64,000 bases of DNA from Pseudomonas sp. St316 (GTDB lineage: Bacteria > Pseudomonadota > Gammaproteobacteria > Pseudomonadales > Pseudomonadaceae): the NCBI RefSeq assembly GCF_018325905.1, contig NZ_AP021901.1, positions 806,001-870,000 on the forward strand, read 5' to 3'. Made by a program: the position numbers and the translations under genes. Below the pieces are notes generated by a model. It was not told the DNA's origin, did not search any database, and worked only from the letters and a program-made list of their open reading frames with translations. This document shows, in pieces, positions 9,485 through 19,082 of this stretch (positions within the stretch are counted from its first letter, which is position 1; each line of letters opens with the position of its first letter).

Positions 9485-9635
9485 TGTGGGAGCGAGCTTG
9501 CTCGCGATAGCGTCGGGTCAGCAGGCTTCATCTTGACTGGCCCGTCGCAATCGCGAGCAAGCTCGCTCCCACAGTCGATCGCATTCTTTCTGCAGTAACT
9601 CGGCCCCCTGTGGGAGCGAGCTTGCTCGCGATTGC
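9485..9635. repeat. Cluster of three REP copies
   Basis: Forward, inverted and forward copies of the TGTGGGAGCGAGCTTGCTCG element, in the gap between two convergent genes. Confidence 0.9.
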
Positions 9636-9646
9636 TGCCTCCAGTT

Positions 9647-10963
9647 TCAATAGGCATACCGCAACATCGCATGCGGCAAGTGCCGCAGCGCGAAGAAGCT
9701 GAACGCCGCCACCAGCGTCGGCAGGACCAGCCACCAGACTTTCGGCGGCATGGCCGGCAGTGGGGTCTGGCGCTGGCTCAACCACAGGGCGGCGGCGCAG
9801 ACGCAGGCGGCAAGCATGGCGCCGGCGATGATGTCGCTCGGCCAGTGCGCTCCCAGGTAGACCCTTGACAGGGCGATGGCCAGCGCCGGCAGGCAGCCCA
9901 GCAGCAGCCAGGTCAGGCGCAGGCGGGGCGGTTGGCCGCGGCCGGCCAGGACGGCGAGGGTCAGGAACAGTGCGAACGAGCCAGAGGCATGGCCGCTGGG
10001 CATGCTGTAGCTGGTCAGCGGATCGGTAAGGATTTCCGGGCGTACCCGGGCAAAGAAGTGCTTGCTGCCGGTGTTGGCCAGGGCGGTGATCAGCATCGTG
10101 CCCCCGGCAAAAATTGCCTGCCGCCATTGGCGCGCCAGCAACAGCAGGGCGGTCAGCAGGGCGCTGAAGATCAGCATGAAGCGGAATTCGCCGATCAGCG
10201 TGAAGGTCACGGCGATTTCGTCCAGCATCGGGCTGCGATGCTCCTGGACCAGTGTCATCAGCCCTTGGTCGAAGGCCGTGAGGTAGCGAAAGCCGATGAA
10301 CAAGCCGATCAGGATCACCAGGCCCAGGCCTGCAATCAGCGCCGTGGCATGCCGGTGGCGACGCAGGCTGCTGTTGACGCTCAGCCCGATCATCACTGCG
10401 ATGCTACCGACGACCACCCCGGCCTGCGGCCAGAAACCTTCGGGCAACGGCAGGCGAAACGCCGCCCCGGTGGCCCAGCCCGGCAGCAGGTAGGCCACGG
10501 TCCAGCCTGTCGCGGCCAGCACGCTGACGGCGGCGAAACGCGGGAATGGCATGTCGCACATCCCGGCCACCATCGGCAACATGGGCCGTAGCGGGCCGAT
10601 AAAACGGCCCACCAGCAGGCTGGCGATGCCGTAGCGCTGGAAATAGTTTTCCGCAGCGCTCATCCATTCCGGGTGTTGCCGCAGCCCCGGCAGGCGCCGG
10701 ATGTTCTGGTGGAAATGCCGGCCGAGGAAGTACGACACCAGGTCCCCCAGCAAGCCGCCGAGCAGGCCCAGCAGCAATGTCTCGCCCAAGGACAGCGCGC
10801 CGCTGCCGGCCAGCACGGCGATGGCAAACAACAGCACCGTACCCGGCACGATCAGGCCGGCGATGGCCAGGCACTCCACGCAGGCGACGATGAACACCGC
10901 CACCGCCAGCCATTGCGGGTTGACGGTCAACCAGCCGGTGATGCTATCGAGCCATGGGCCCAT
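9647..10963 (-). CDS. DedA-PAP2 fusion membrane phosphatase
   Basis: The 438-aa product joins two membrane modules. Residues about 1-200 are DedA/SNARE-associated-like (GLIVPGTVLLFAIAVLAGSG, then FLGRHFHQNIRRLPGL and RFIGPLRPMLPMVAGM). The second half is a PAP2 phosphatase with all three motifs: KHFFARVRP, SMPSGHASGSF and SRVYLGAHWPSD, so the catalytic His and Asp residues are intact. PAP2 enzymes remove phosphate from lipid substrates such as undecaprenyl diphosphate or phosphatidate, and DedA proteins are linked to lipid-carrier flipping. The start at 10963 begins the conserved GPWLDSITGWL stretch and has a GGAG site; an upstream extension looks non-coding. Confidence 0.88.
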   Translation of the reverse strand: MGPWLDSITGWLTVNPQWLAVAVFIVACVECLAIAGLIVPGTVLLFAIAVLAGSGALSLGETLLLGLLGGLLGDLVSYFLGRHFHQNIRRLPGLRQHPEWMSAAENYFQRYGIASLLVGRFIGPLRPMLPMVAGMCDMPFPRFAAVSVLAATGWTVAYLLPGWATGAAFRLPLPEGFWPQAGVVVGSIAVMIGLSVNSSLRRHRHATALIAGLGLVILIGLFIGFRYLTAFDQGLMTLVQEHRSPMLDEIAVTFTLIGEFRFMLIFSALLTALLLLARQWRQAIFAGGTMLITALANTGSKHFFARVRPEILTDPLTSYSMPSGHASGSFALFLTLAVLAGRGQPPRLRLTWLLLGCLPALAIALSRVYLGAHWPSDIIAGAMLAACVCAAALWLSQRQTPLPAMPPKVWWLVLPTLVAAFSFFALRHLPHAMLRYAY

Positions 10964-11018
10964 AAGAACAACTCCATTGAATAGTAAGCGGCATGCATTT
11001 TTTACTGTGGGGAGAGCT

Positions 11019-11122
11019 TGTGGGAGCAAAGCTTGCTCGCGACGAACGATGACGCGACCTTATTGTTGATCCGTGTCGCCTGCATCGCGGGCAAGCCTTG
11101 CTCCCACAAGCCCGCTCCCACA
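11019..11122. repeat. Variant REP pair
   Basis: A divergent doublet (TGTGGGAGCAAAGCTTGCTC and an inverted GCGGGCAAGCCTTGCTCCCA copy) followed by an extra partial CCCGCTCCCACAG. The core is GCAAGCCTTGC rather than GCGAGCTTGC, a subfamily also seen at 37135-37221. Confidence 0.85.
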
Positions 11123-11140
11123 GGGAGATGCGGTATTTCA

Positions 11141-11818
11141 TCAGGGCAACAAAAAATAATCGCGCCCTTCAACCTGTCCGCGTCGCAACGGGTTGCGGGT
11201 GCACCACGGCGCATAGGCCGCGTCGACGAAGCGGTAGGGCAGATGTTCGTCCCGTCCCTGGGGAATGCCCAGGCGGGTGGTCTGGATTGCATTGACCGTC
11301 GGCACGCCGACATCTTCCACCAGCAGGCGCTCGGGGTCGAAACGTTTGGCGTCCCAGTCCGGCACTTTCAGCTCCAGGGCTTTGCACAACAAGGTCTGGC
11401 CGGCACAGAGTTTTTGCGGTATGCGCGGCCGTCCTTGGGCGTCGGGGTTGTTGAGCAGCATCTGCGCCAGGCTCGCCGGCCCGGAAAGGGCGTCGACCCA
11501 CGGGTACGCCGATTTGATCAGCACTGCATTGCCGGGACCTTGGGCGCTGAAGTTCAACGAATCGCCGCCCCGGGCGTAGTACATATAGATGTGGCCGCCA
11601 TCCAGAAACAAAGCCTTACGTTTTTCTGTGTAACCCAACGAGGCGTGGCTGCCCTTTTCGGCAAAGTAGTACGCCTCGGTCTCAATGATCCGCGCGCTAA
11701 GCCACAAGTCACCCACCTTGTGACGAATGACTTTGCCCAGCAGGTCCTTGGCAAGCACCTGGGCGTCGCGTTCGAAAAAGGCGTGGGGCAGGGCGTTGGG
11801 CAATGGCAAATCGGTCAT
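11141..11818 (-). CDS. mpg: DNA-3-methyladenine glycosylase (AAG/MPG type)
   Basis: This 225-aa enzyme removes alkylated purines such as 3-methyladenine in base excision repair. It is of the eukaryote-like AAG fold, not the AlkA or Tag families. It shows LAKDLLGKVIRH, the catalytic region ARIIETEAYYF with the conserved Glu, GGHIYMYYARGG and a C-terminal PWCTRNP. The length is normal for the family. It stands alone, ending close to a REP pair and reading away from proA. Confidence 0.93.
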   Translation of the reverse strand: MTDLPLPNALPHAFFERDAQVLAKDLLGKVIRHKVGDLWLSARIIETEAYYFAEKGSHASLGYTEKRKALFLDGGHIYMYYARGGDSLNFSAQGPGNAVLIKSAYPWVDALSGPASLAQMLLNNPDAQGRPRIPQKLCAGQTLLCKALELKVPDWDAKRFDPERLLVEDVGVPTVNAIQTTRLGIPQGRDEHLPYRFVDAAYAPWCTRNPLRRGQVEGRDYFLLP

Positions 11819-11973
11819 GGTGTTAAACGAAGTGAGGCCAAAGGAAGCGCGATGATAGCAATGGAAAGCTTAATCACCGCTGAACAGTCGCTTCAACCGG
11901 CTGTTTACGCCGGTTTTGCTCCTCCGCCGGTCACTGCTGTGAGTCCATGCTGTTAGTCGCGGGTTACGACAGC

Positions 11974-11979
11974 TATAAT
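11974..11979 (+). promoter_or_regulatory. Probable -10 element of proA
   Basis: A perfect TATAAT hexamer 35 bases upstream of the proA ATG, in the 196-base gap between divergent mpg and proA. The -35 region (TGTTAG, 17-base spacing) is poor, so activity is inferred. Confidence 0.4.
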
Positions 11980-12014
11980 CTGCCGCTTTCCTCATCGCCA
12001 AGACCACACAGACC

Positions 12015-13286
12015 ATGACTGAGTCCGTTCTTGACTACATGACCCGCCTGGGTCGCGCCGCTCGCCAAGCGTCGCGCATCATCGGCCGGGCCAGCACCGC
12101 GCAGAAAAACCGCGCCCTGCAGGCCGCCGCCAATGCGCTGGATGCTGCGCGTGCCGAGTTGTCCGCCGCCAACGAGCTGGACCTGGCCGCTGGTCGGGCC
12201 AATGGCCTAGAACCGGCCATGCTCGAGCGCCTGGCGCTGACCCCGGCCCGCATCGACGGCATGATCGTCGGTCTGCGCCAGGTCGCGGCGCTGCCGGACC
12301 CGGTCGGCGCGATCCGCGACATGAGCTACCGGCCGTCGGGCATCCAGGTGGGCAAGATGCGCGTGCCCCTGGGCGTGGTCGGGATCATCTACGAGTCGCG
12401 GCCGAACGTGACCATCGACGCCGCGAGCCTGTGCCTGAAGTCGGGCAACGCGACCATCCTGCGTGGCGGCTCCGAGGCGATTCATTCCAACCGTGCCATT
12501 GCTGCCTGCATCCAGCGCGGCCTGGCCGAGGCCGATCTGCCGGCGGCCGTGGTGCAAGTGGTGGAAACCACCGACCGTGCCGCCGTCGGCGCACTGATCA
12601 CCATGCCCGAGTTTGTCGATGTCATCGTGCCCCGTGGCGGCAAGGGCCTGATCGAACGGGTCAGCCGTGACGCCCGCGTGCCGGTGATCAAGCACCTGGA
12701 CGGCATCTGCCACGTCTACGTCAGCGCTCACGCCGACTTGCCGAAGGCCCAACGCATCGCCTTCAACGCCAAGACCTACCGCTACGGTATCTGCGGCGCG
12801 ATGGAAACGCTGCTGGTGGACCAGACCGTTGCCCAGGACTTCCTGCCGTCGATGGCTGCCCAGTTCCGCGAAAAAGGCGTCGAACTGCGCGGTTGCGAGC
12901 GCACCCGGGCGATCATCGAGGCCGTTGCGGCCACGCAAGAAGACTGGGACACCGAATACTTGGCGCCGATCCTGTCGATCCGTGTGGTCGACGGGGTGGA
13001 GGAGGCCATCGAGCACATCAACCGCCACGGCTCACACCACACCGATTCCATTGTCAGTGAAAACCTGGCTGAAACCCGGCGCTTCGTGGCTGAAGTGGAT
13101 TCGGCGTCGGTGATGATCAACACCCCGACCTGCTTCGCCGACGGCTTCGAATACGGATTAGGTGCCGAGATCGGCATTTCTACTGATAAGCTGCACGCCC
13201 GCGGCCCGGTGGGCCTTGAAGGCCTGACCTGCGAGAAGTACATCGTGGTCGGTGACGGCCAGTTGCGCGGACAGGAGCCGGTCTGA
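12015..13286 (+). CDS. proA: Glutamate-5-semialdehyde dehydrogenase (gamma-glutamyl phosphate reductase)
   Basis: ProA reduces gamma-glutamyl phosphate to glutamate-5-semialdehyde with NADPH, the second step of proline synthesis. The 423-aa product carries the family signatures [36 protein letters not shown] and [10 protein letters not shown] with the catalytic Cys, and the C-terminal [18 protein letters not shown]. The length is typical. It is the first gene of a forward run; its stop is followed almost directly by nadD. The proB partner is not in the window. Confidence 0.97.
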   Translation: MTESVLDYMTRLGRAARQASRIIGRASTAQKNRALQAAANALDAARAELSAANELDLAAGRANGLEPAMLERLALTPARIDGMIVGLRQVAALPDPVGAIRDMSYRPSGIQVGKMRVPLGVVGIIYESRPNVTIDAASLCLKSGNATILRGGSEAIHSNRAIAACIQRGLAEADLPAAVVQVVETTDRAAVGALITMPEFVDVIVPRGGKGLIERVSRDARVPVIKHLDGICHVYVSAHADLPKAQRIAFNAKTYRYGICGAMETLLVDQTVAQDFLPSMAAQFREKGVELRGCERTRAIIEAVAATQEDWDTEYLAPILSIRVVDGVEEAIEHINRHGSHHTDSIVSENLAETRRFVAEVDSASVMINTPTCFADGFEYGLGAEIGISTDKLHARGPVGLEGLTCEKYIVVGDGQLRGQEPV

Positions 13287-13287
13287 C

Positions 13288-13971
13288 TTGGGCGACCTCG
13301 ACCCGTCAGCCGCAGTGACGACAACCCCGCCCCGGCGCATCGGTATCCTGGGCGGCACGTTCGACCCGGTGCACATCGGCCATTTGCGCGGTGCGCTGGA
13401 AGTCGCCGACGCCCTGGCCCTCGATGAGCTACGCCTGACGCCCAACGCCCGGCCGCCTCACCGGGATACGCCGCAGGTGTCGGCGCAGGACCGCCTGGCG
13501 ATGGTCGAGTGCGCGGTGGCCGGTGTGGCACCGTTGGTGGTGGACGCCCGCGAATTGCAGCGGGACAAACCGTCCTACACCATTGATACCCTGGAGCTGA
13601 TGCGCGCCGAACTGGCCGTTGATGCCCAGGTTTTTCTGCTTCTGGGCTGGGACGCATTTTGCGGCCTGCCCACTTGGCATCGCTGGGAAGAGTTGCTCCA
13701 GCATTGCCACATCCTGGTGCTGCAACGCCCGGATGCCGACAGCGAGCCGCCGGATGCCTTGCGCAACCTGCTGGCGGCCCGCTCGGTGAGCGACCCGCTG
13801 GCCTTGAAAGGGCCGAGCGGACAGATTGCATTCGTCTGGCAGACGCCGCTCGCGGTATCCGCCACCCAGATCCGTCAACTGCTGGCCAGCGGTAAGTCGG
13901 TACGTTTCCTGGTGCCCGACGCGGTCCTGGCCTACATCGATGCGCACGGGCTGTACCGTGCGTCGAACTGA
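13288..13971 (+). CDS. nadD: Nicotinate-nucleotide adenylyltransferase
   Basis: NadD adenylates nicotinate mononucleotide to deamido-NAD. It has the nucleotidyltransferase signature [15 protein letters not shown] with the HxGH motif, then [11 protein letters not shown] and the C-terminal [10 protein letters not shown]. No ATG lies close to the conserved start. I prefer TTG 13288, one base after the proA stop and about ten bases after an AGGAG site, which gives 227 aa. GTG 13315 is an alternative with a weaker ribosome site, and an ATG at 13252 would overlap proA. Confidence 0.93.
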   Translation: MGDLDPSAAVTTTPPRRIGILGGTFDPVHIGHLRGALEVADALALDELRLTPNARPPHRDTPQVSAQDRLAMVECAVAGVAPLVVDARELQRDKPSYTIDTLELMRAELAVDAQVFLLLGWDAFCGLPTWHRWEELLQHCHILVLQRPDADSEPPDALRNLLAARSVSDPLALKGPSGQIAFVWQTPLAVSATQIRQLLASGKSVRFLVPDAVLAYIDAHGLYRASN

Positions 13972-14042
13972 AAGAGGCGCGCTTCAAGGCACGTGAATGC
14001 GTGTAGCGAAGCGCCCGAACATACGAGCAAAACGAGTTTTAT

Positions 14043-14537
14043 ATGACTGACAAAGACGTAAACAAAGTAAAGCGCAAAGGCACGTTCAAAAGCGCCCCGC
14101 TGCCGGTAGAGGCCCACACCGGCGTCGTACTGGCTGGTGAAGAGCTGGTCAAGGTGGCCGTTGCCGCCCTGGAAGACGTCAAGGCCCAGGACATCCAGGT
14201 GATCGACGTTCGTGAAAAGCAGAGCATCACGGACTACATGATCATCGCCACCGGTACCTCCAACCGCCAGATCGGCGCGATGCTGGACAAGGTCCGCGAA
14301 GCGGTCAAGGCCCAGGGCGTCAAGCCGCTGGGTGAAGAAGGCAAGGGCGACAGCGACTGGGTCCTGCTGGACATGGACGATGTCATCGTGCACATGATGA
14401 CTGCTTCGGCGCGCCAGTTCTACGACCTGGAGCGCCTGTGGGCCGGTGCCGAGCAGAGCCGTTCGGCCAGCGCCGCGCACCACAGCCCGGAAAACCCCCA
14501 TGAGCACTTCACCAAGCTCAACAAAGACCAGCAATAA
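14043..14537 (+). CDS. rsfS: Ribosome silencing factor RsfS
   Basis: RsfS binds ribosomal protein L14 and blocks joining of the 30S and 50S subunits when nutrients run out. The 164-aa product has the conserved core: IQVIDVREKQSITDYMIIAT, GTSNRQIGAM, GEGKGDSDW-like spacing and DMDDVIVHMM. It carries an N-terminal tail of about 25 residues and a polar C-terminal tail beyond the core. It sits just before rlmH, the usual arrangement. Older annotations call it an Iojap homologue. Confidence 0.94.
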   Translation: MTDKDVNKVKRKGTFKSAPLPVEAHTGVVLAGEELVKVAVAALEDVKAQDIQVIDVREKQSITDYMIIATGTSNRQIGAMLDKVREAVKAQGVKPLGEEGKGDSDWVLLDMDDVIVHMMTASARQFYDLERLWAGAEQSRSASAAHHSPENPHEHFTKLNKDQQ

Positions 14538-14546
14538 GGGACCGCT

Positions 14547-15014
14547 GTGCGACTGCGCCTGATCGCCGTCGGTTCTCGCATGCCCAAGTGGGTGGAAGAA
14601 GGCTGGCATGAATATGCCAAGCGTCTTCCGTCCGAGCTGGCGCTGGAACTGGTGGAAATTCCGCTCAACACCCGTGGCAAGAACGCCGACGTGGCGCGCT
14701 TCATCCGCCAGGAAGGCGAAGCCATGTTGGCCAAGGTCGGGCCGAACGAGCGCATTGTCACCCTCGAAGTCCATGGCAAGCCCTGGAGCACCGAGCAGTT
14801 GGCGGTGGAGCTCGATCGCTGGCGGCTGGATTCGCGCACGGTCAATTTCATGGTCGGTGGCCCGGAAGGGCTGGCGCCGGAAGTCTGTGCCCGGGCCGAT
14901 CAGCGCTGGTCATTGTCGCCGTTGACGTTGCCACACCCGCTGGTGCGGATCCTGATCGGCGAACAGCTGTATCGTGCCTGGACAGTCCTGTCCGGGCACC
15001 CTTACCACAAGTAA
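14547..15014 (+). CDS. rlmH: 23S rRNA (pseudouridine1915-N3)-methyltransferase RlmH
   Basis: RlmH is a SPOUT methyltransferase that methylates pseudouridine 1915 in helix 69 of 23S rRNA. The 155-aa length is exact for the family. It shows [16 protein letters not shown] at the N-terminus, the glycine-rich SAM site [12 protein letters not shown] and the C-terminal [20 protein letters not shown] knot region. The start is GTG at 14547, with AAGGGAC upstream. It follows rsfS by nine bases. Confidence 0.95.
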   Translation: MRLRLIAVGSRMPKWVEEGWHEYAKRLPSELALELVEIPLNTRGKNADVARFIRQEGEAMLAKVGPNERIVTLEVHGKPWSTEQLAVELDRWRLDSRTVNFMVGGPEGLAPEVCARADQRWSLSPLTLPHPLVRILIGEQLYRAWTVLSGHPYHK

Positions 15015-15023
15015 GCCTGCCCC

Positions 15024-16919
15024 ATGCCCCAGCCGATCCGCATCAAGGACCACGAAAAAGACGCCCGTCTGGTGCGGGGCCGCGTCGTGTTCGGCGCCAT
15101 TACCGTGGTGACGCTGATCGGGGTGCTGATCGCGCGGCTGTATTTCCTCCAGGTGATCCAGTACGAGTATCACTCGACCCTGTCGGAAAACAACCGGGTG
15201 CATGTGCAGCCGATTCCGCCGACCCGCGGGCTGATCTTCGACCGCAACGGCGTGGTGGTGGCCGATAACCGGCCCAGCTTCAGCCTGAGCATGACCCGCG
15301 AGCGCTCCGGCGACTGGCAGCAGGTGCTCGACGTAATCGTCGAAGTGCTGCAACTCACGCCCGAGGACCGGGCGATCTTCGAGAAACGCATGCGCCAGGG
15401 CCGGCGACCGTTCGAGCCGGTGCCGATCCTGTTCGAGTTGACCGAAGAGCAGATCGCCCTGATCGCCGTGAACCAGTTCCGCCTGCCTGGCGTCGAGGTG
15501 GTGGCGCAATTGGTGCGGCATTATCCCCAGGGGCCGCACTTCGCCCACTCGGTCGGCTACATGGGGCGGATCAACGAGAAAGAGCTCAAGACCCTCGATC
15601 CGGTCAATTACAGCGGCACCCACCATATAGGCAAGACCGGCATCGAGCGTTTCTACGAGCCCGAGCTGCATGGCCAGGTGGGTTACGAGGAAGTCGAGAC
15701 CAACGCCCGCGGCCGCGTATTGCGGGTGCTCAAGCGTACCGATCCGATTCCCGGCAAGGACATCGTCCTGAGCCTGGACATCAAGCTGCAAGAGGCCGCC
15801 GAAGCGGCGCTGGGCGGCCGGCGTGGGGCCGTGGTGGCGCTGGACCCGAACACCGGCGAGGTCCTGGCGATGGTCAGCCAGCCGAGTTTCGACCCGAACC
15901 TGTTCGTCACCGGGATCAGCTTCAAGGCCTACGCCGAGTTGCGCGATTCCATCGACCGACCGCTGTTCAACCGTGTGCTGCGCGGCCTCTATCCGCCGGG
16001 CTCGACCATCAAGCCGGCCGTGGCGATTGCCGGGCTGGACTCCGGCGTGGTGACCGCGTCGAGCCGGGTCTTTGACCCCGGCTATTACATGCTGCCCAAC
16101 TACGACCACAAGTACCGCAACTGGAACCGCACCGGCGACGGTTATGTGGACCTGGAAACGGCCATCATGCGTTCCAACGACACCTACTTCTATGACCTGG
16201 CCCACAAGCTGGGGATCGATCGGTTGTCGTCCTACATGAACAAGTTTGGCCTGGGTCAGAAAGTCTCCCTGGACATGTTCGAAGAGTCGCCCGGTCTGAT
16301 GCCATCCCGGGAATGGAAGCGCGTGACCCGGCGCCAGGCCTGGTTCCCTGGCGAAACCCTGATCCTGGGGATCGGCCAGGGCTACATGCAGGCCACGCCC
16401 TTGCAACTGGCCCAGGCCACAGCGCTGGTGGCGAGCAAGGGCAAGTGGTATCGCCCGCACCTGGCCAGGACCATCGAAGGCCAGAAACCCCTGGACCCGG
16501 ACCCGATGCCGGACATCATCCTGCGCAATCCGTCGGACTGGCAGAAGGTCAACAACGGCATGCAGCAGGTGATGCACGGCGCCCGGGGCACCGCCCGCAA
16601 GGCGGCCATCGGCGCGCAGTACCGGATTGCCGGCAAGAGTGGTACGGCCCAGGTCGTCGCCATCAAGCAGGGCGAGAAGTACGACCGCTCCAAGGTCCAG
16701 GAACGCCACCGCGACCACGCCTTGTTCGTTGGCTTCGCGCCGGCCGACAACCCGAAGATCGTCGTGGCGGTGATGGTCGAGAACGGTGAGTCGGGTTCCG
16801 GCGTCGCCGCGCCGGTGGTGCGCCAGATCATGGACGCCTGGCTGCTGGATGAGCACGGCCAGCTCAAGCCTGAATACGCAAGCCCGATCACTGCGGAGGC
16901 TACGGCCCGTGAAGAATAA
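15024..16919 (+). CDS. mrdA: Penicillin-binding protein 2 (elongasome transpeptidase)
   Basis: PBP2 cross-links peptidoglycan during lateral wall growth with the RodA polymerase. The 631-aa protein has one N-terminal transmembrane helix (about residues 20-42), the dimerisation domain and a C-terminal transpeptidase domain. The active-site motifs are complete: SxxK as STIK (Ser327), SxN as SND in RSNDTYFYDL, and KSGT in GKSGTAQVVAIKQ. The start is nine bases after rlmH and the 3' end overlaps the rodA start, so it belongs to the long forward run. P. aeruginosa calls the gene pbpA. Confidence 0.97.
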   Translation: MPQPIRIKDHEKDARLVRGRVVFGAITVVTLIGVLIARLYFLQVIQYEYHSTLSENNRVHVQPIPPTRGLIFDRNGVVVADNRPSFSLSMTRERSGDWQQVLDVIVEVLQLTPEDRAIFEKRMRQGRRPFEPVPILFELTEEQIALIAVNQFRLPGVEVVAQLVRHYPQGPHFAHSVGYMGRINEKELKTLDPVNYSGTHHIGKTGIERFYEPELHGQVGYEEVETNARGRVLRVLKRTDPIPGKDIVLSLDIKLQEAAEAALGGRRGAVVALDPNTGEVLAMVSQPSFDPNLFVTGISFKAYAELRDSIDRPLFNRVLRGLYPPGSTIKPAVAIAGLDSGVVTASSRVFDPGYYMLPNYDHKYRNWNRTGDGYVDLETAIMRSNDTYFYDLAHKLGIDRLSSYMNKFGLGQKVSLDMFEESPGLMPSREWKRVTRRQAWFPGETLILGIGQGYMQATPLQLAQATALVASKGKWYRPHLARTIEGQKPLDPDPMPDIILRNPSDWQKVNNGMQQVMHGARGTARKAAIGAQYRIAGKSGTAQVVAIKQGEKYDRSKVQERHRDHALFVGFAPADNPKIVVAVMVENGESGSGVAAPVVRQIMDAWLLDEHGQLKPEYASPITAEATAREE

Positions 16920-18054
16920 TTTCGACCGGATCCTCTCCAGCGAGGATGTGATGCGCCGTCGTGCCACCTTGTTGCAGCGCATGCACATCGATGGCCCGTT
17001 GCTCATCCTGCTGCTGACCCTCGCCGCAGGTAGCCTGTTCGTGCTGTATTCGGCCAGTGGCAAAAACTGGGACCTGCTGGGTAAGCAGGCCACCTCGTTT
17101 GGCATCGGCCTGGTGTCGATGATCGTCATTGCCCAGCTCGAGCCGCGCTTCATGGCCCGCTGGGTGCCGCTGGCCTATGTGGTGGGCGTGAGCCTGCTGG
17201 TGGTGGTGGACGTGATGGGTCACAACGCCATGGGCGCCACCCGCTGGATCAACATCCCCGGGGTGATCCGCTTCCAGCCTTCGGAATTCCTCAAGATCAT
17301 CATGCCGGCGACCATCGCCTGGTACTTGTCCAAGCGCACCCTGCCGCCGCAGCTCAAGCACGTGTGCATCAGCCTGTTGCTGATCGGCATCCCGTTCATC
17401 CTGATCGTGCGCCAGCCGGACCTTGGCACTTCGCTGCTGATCCTGGCCGGCGGCGCCTTCGTGCTATTCATGGGCGGGTTGCGCTGGCGCTGGATCCTCA
17501 GCGTCATCGCCATCGCCGTGCCGGTGTCGGTGGCCATGTGGTACTTCGTGATGCACGATTACCAGAAGCAACGCATCTTGACCTTCCTCGACCCGGAGAG
17601 CGATCCGCTGGGCACCGGCTGGAACATCATCCAGTCCAAGGCCGCCATCGGCTCCGGCGGGGTGTTCGGCAAGGGCTGGCTGATGGGCACCCAGTCGCAC
17701 CTGGACTTTTTGCCGGAAAGCCACACCGACTTCATCATCGCCGTGATGGGCGAGGAGTTCGGCCTGGTGGGCATCTGCGTGCTGCTGCTGATCTATTTGC
17801 TGTTGATCGGCCGGGGGCTGGTGATCACCGCCCAGGCCCAGACGCTGTTCGGCAAGTTGCTGGCGGGCAGCCTGACCATGACGTTTTTTGTTTACGTTTT
17901 CGTCAACATCGGTATGGTCAGTGGCCTGTTACCGGTCGTGGGGGTGCCGTTGCCATTCATTAGCTACGGAGGAACTTCGCTGGTGACACTACTGTCAGCG
18001 TTTGGGGTTTTGATGTCGATTCATACGCATCGCAAGTGGATCGCGCAGGTTTGA
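16909..18054 (+). CDS. rodA: Peptidoglycan glycosyltransferase RodA
   Basis: RodA is the SEDS-family lipid II polymerase of the elongasome, working with PBP2. The 381-aa protein has about ten membrane helices, the segment WINIPGVIRFQPSEFLKI with the conserved Pro-Ser-Glu, the catalytic-region Asp stretch LPESHTDFIIAVMGEEFG, and PLPFISYGGTS near the end. I place the start at GTG 16909 inside the end of mrdA because GGAGG lies nine bases upstream and KNNFDRILSSEDV is the family N-terminus; the frame is open further up without meaning. Confidence 0.96.
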   Translation: MKNNFDRILSSEDVMRRRATLLQRMHIDGPLLILLLTLAAGSLFVLYSASGKNWDLLGKQATSFGIGLVSMIVIAQLEPRFMARWVPLAYVVGVSLLVVVDVMGHNAMGATRWINIPGVIRFQPSEFLKIIMPATIAWYLSKRTLPPQLKHVCISLLLIGIPFILIVRQPDLGTSLLILAGGAFVLFMGGLRWRWILSVIAIAVPVSVAMWYFVMHDYQKQRILTFLDPESDPLGTGWNIIQSKAAIGSGGVFGKGWLMGTQSHLDFLPESHTDFIIAVMGEEFGLVGICVLLLIYLLLIGRGLVITAQAQTLFGKLLAGSLTMTFFVYVFVNIGMVSGLLPVVGVPLPFISYGGTSLVTLLSAFGVLMSIHTHRKWIAQV

Positions 18055-18071
18055 ATAAGGTGAAGAGTTCA

Positions 18072-19082
18072 ATGCAAGCAATGCGCGGCTGGTCGACGCG
18101 ATATGCGCCGTGGGTCGGCCTGGTCGGCTTCCTGGGCGGCGCGTCCCATGCCCAGGCCGGCGAATACGAAGGTTCGCCGCAGGTGGCCGAATTCGTTGGC
18201 GAGATGACCCGCGACTACGGTTTTGCCGGTGAGCAGCTGATGGGGGTGTTTCGCGAGGCCGAGCGCAAGCAGTCGATCCTTGACGCCATCTCCCGGCCCG
18301 CCGAGCGGGTCAAGCAGTGGAGCGAGTACCGGCCGATGTTCATCACCGAGGCGCGTATCGCCCGGGGCGTGGACTTCTGGCGCCAGCACGAGGCGGCCCT
18401 GGCCCGTGCCGAGCAGGAATACGGCGTACCGGCCCAGTTCATCGTGGCGATCATTGGCGTCGAGACTTTCTTTGGCCGTAACACCGGGAATTTCCGGGTG
18501 ATCGACGCACTGTCGACCCTGGGCTTCGATTACCCGCCGCGCGCCGAATTCTTCCGCAAGGAGCTGCGCGAGTTCCTGCTGCTGGCTCGCGAAGAGCAGG
18601 TCGACCCGCTGACCCTCAAGGGTTCCTATGCCGGGGCCATGGGCCTGCCGCAATTCATGCCGAGCAGTTTTCGCGCTTACGCGGTGGACTTCGACGACGA
18701 CGGCCACATCAATATCTGGACCAACCCGACCGATGCCATCGGCAGTGTTGCCAGCTATTTCAAGCGCCACGGCTGGGAAGCCGGCCAGCCGGTGGTCAGC
18801 CGTGCCGATGTGCGGGGCGAGCAGGTGGACGAGGGGCTGACCGAGGGCATCGAGCCGACGAAAACCGTCGGGGAGTTGCGGGCGCTGGGCTGGTCGAGTC
18901 ATGATGCGCTGCGTGACGACATGCCGGTCACTGCGATACGCCTGGAAGGCGAACAAGGCCCCGAATACTGGATGGGCCTGAAGAATTTCTACGCGATTAC
19001 GCGTTATAACCGCAGCGTGATGTACGCCATGGCCGTATATCAACTGTCTGAAGAGCTGGTCAAAGCACGGGGCGTCAAATAA
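18072..19082 (+). CDS. mltB: Lytic murein transglycosylase B (SltB1 type)
   Basis: This enzyme cleaves the MurNAc-GlcNAc bond with formation of 1,6-anhydro-MurNAc. The 336-aa product has a signal peptide ending near SHAQA and no lipobox, so it matches the soluble SltB1 (PA4001) rather than lipid-anchored MltB. The catalytic Glu is Glu131 in IVAIIGVETFFGRNTG, followed by SYAGAMGLPQFMPSSFRAYA and the DFDDDGHINIW loop. ATG 18072 has AAGGTG upstream; an in-frame GTG at 18060 and ATG at 18081 are alternatives. It lies between rodA and rlpA. Confidence 0.93.
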   Translation: MQAMRGWSTRYAPWVGLVGFLGGASHAQAGEYEGSPQVAEFVGEMTRDYGFAGEQLMGVFREAERKQSILDAISRPAERVKQWSEYRPMFITEARIARGVDFWRQHEAALARAEQEYGVPAQFIVAIIGVETFFGRNTGNFRVIDALSTLGFDYPPRAEFFRKELREFLLLAREEQVDPLTLKGSYAGAMGLPQFMPSSFRAYAVDFDDDGHINIWTNPTDAIGSVASYFKRHGWEAGQPVVSRADVRGEQVDEGLTEGIEPTKTVGELRALGWSSHDALRDDMPVTAIRLEGEQGPEYWMGLKNFYAITRYNRSVMYAMAVYQLSEELVKARGVK

